A stretch of DNA of 8,312 bases from Oscillospiraceae bacterium. GTDB taxonomy: Bacteria; Bacillota_A; Clostridia; Oscillospirales; Oscillospiraceae. This document shows, in pieces, positions 8,176-8,312 of this stretch; the stretch's first letter is position 1; every line of letters starts with the position of its first letter. The notes beneath the pieces were generated by a model, which did not search any database, was not told the origin of the DNA, and saw only the letters and a program-made list of their open reading frames with translations. Where the stretch lies: NCBI GenBank assembly GCA_017470325.1, contig JAFUES010000005.1, positions 1-8,312 of the forward strand, in the 5' to 3' direction. The translations under genes were made by a program, and so were the position numbers.

Positions 8176-8312
8176 GTGTGCCGGGCATGGCACAGTTCTT
8201 ACGGGTGAGAGTCCCGTCACGGGTATTTACCGCCAAGTGTAGCGAACCGCAAGTCGACGACAGTAATGACGGCGAGGGAGGAAGCGGTGTAGCGAAGCCG
8301 AGGAGCCTACGA
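8176..8312 (+). mobile_element. Probable 5' end of a group II intron, cut by the window edge
   Basis: Two bases after the terminator T-run the sequence changes to a dense set of short hairpins beginning GTGTG, the kind of start group II introns have. TGTGCC (8177-8182) pairs with GGCACA (8189-8194). ACGGG (8201-8205) pairs with CCCGT (8213-8217) around TGAGAGT. GGTA/TACC (8222-8231) follows, then a purine-rich stretch with ACAGTAATGACGGCGAGG and GCGAAGCCGAGGAGCC. This order and wording matches my recollection of domain I of bacterial group II introns that encode an LtrA-type reverse transcriptase/maturase. No reading frame is expected in this part. The placement straight behind a terminator hairpin is the known target habit of class C introns, but I cannot assign the class from 137 bases. 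The ribozyme core, maturase gene and 3' end would lie to the right of the window. An alternative is a decayed 5' fragment. Confidence 0.7.

Noticed and set aside
8177..8217. Small hairpins after the last terminator considered as a riboswitch or small RNA
   Set aside because: The GTGTG start, the order of hairpins and the position right behind a terminator fit a group II intron 5' end better. No known riboswitch core was seen.

Overview
The window reads as chromosome of a fairly GC-rich anaerobic Firmicute, most likely a gut Clostridia of the Oscillospiraceae type. This is inferred from the EF-Tu sequence style, strong AGGAGG-like ribosome sites, sigma-A-type promoters and GC-rich codon use, not from any database comparison. 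Most of the window is ordinary core-genome content. The only mobile element is at the right edge.

Layout. (1) 1-884: the 3' three quarters of tuf (EF-Tu), closed by a strong terminator at 903-935. (2) 983-4509: a promoter followed by four tightly packed + strand genes: a membrane-anchored phosphodiester glycosidase (NAGPA/DUF2233 type), a membrane-anchored protein of unknown function, a soluble family 2 glycosyltransferase of the dolichyl/polyprenyl-phosphate sugar synthase type, and a GtrA-family membrane protein. The spacings are 15, 1 and 3 bases. (3) 4507-4545: a long two-way terminator separating this operon from the convergent pair. (4) 6269-4548 on the - strand: cdsA (CDP-diacylglycerol synthase) followed by a diacylglycerol kinase family lipid kinase, 15 bases apart. 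(5) 6270-6495: a divergent promoter region. (6) 6496-8124: a HerA/DUF853-type (YjgR-like) ATPase with its own promoter and terminator. (7) 8176-8312: sequence with the look of the 5' end of a group II intron, starting two bases after the T-run of the ATPase terminator and running off the window.

How they work together. The four-gene operon looks like an envelope-glycan module. The glycosyltransferase would load a sugar onto a polyprenyl phosphate, GtrA would help move it across the membrane, and the glycosidase would act on phosphodiester-linked sugars outside. The final transferase is not here. The - strand pair handles phosphatidic acid metabolism: the kinase can return diacylglycerol to phosphatidate, and CdsA activates it with CTP for phospholipid synthesis.

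Two genes (1077 and 6269) are best given non-ATG starts, GTG and TTG, because the longer ATG-initiated versions run through or start inside their own promoters. I found no convincing new system. The points most worth checking are the intron edge, the uncharacterised operon member at 2199-3371 and the two start codons.
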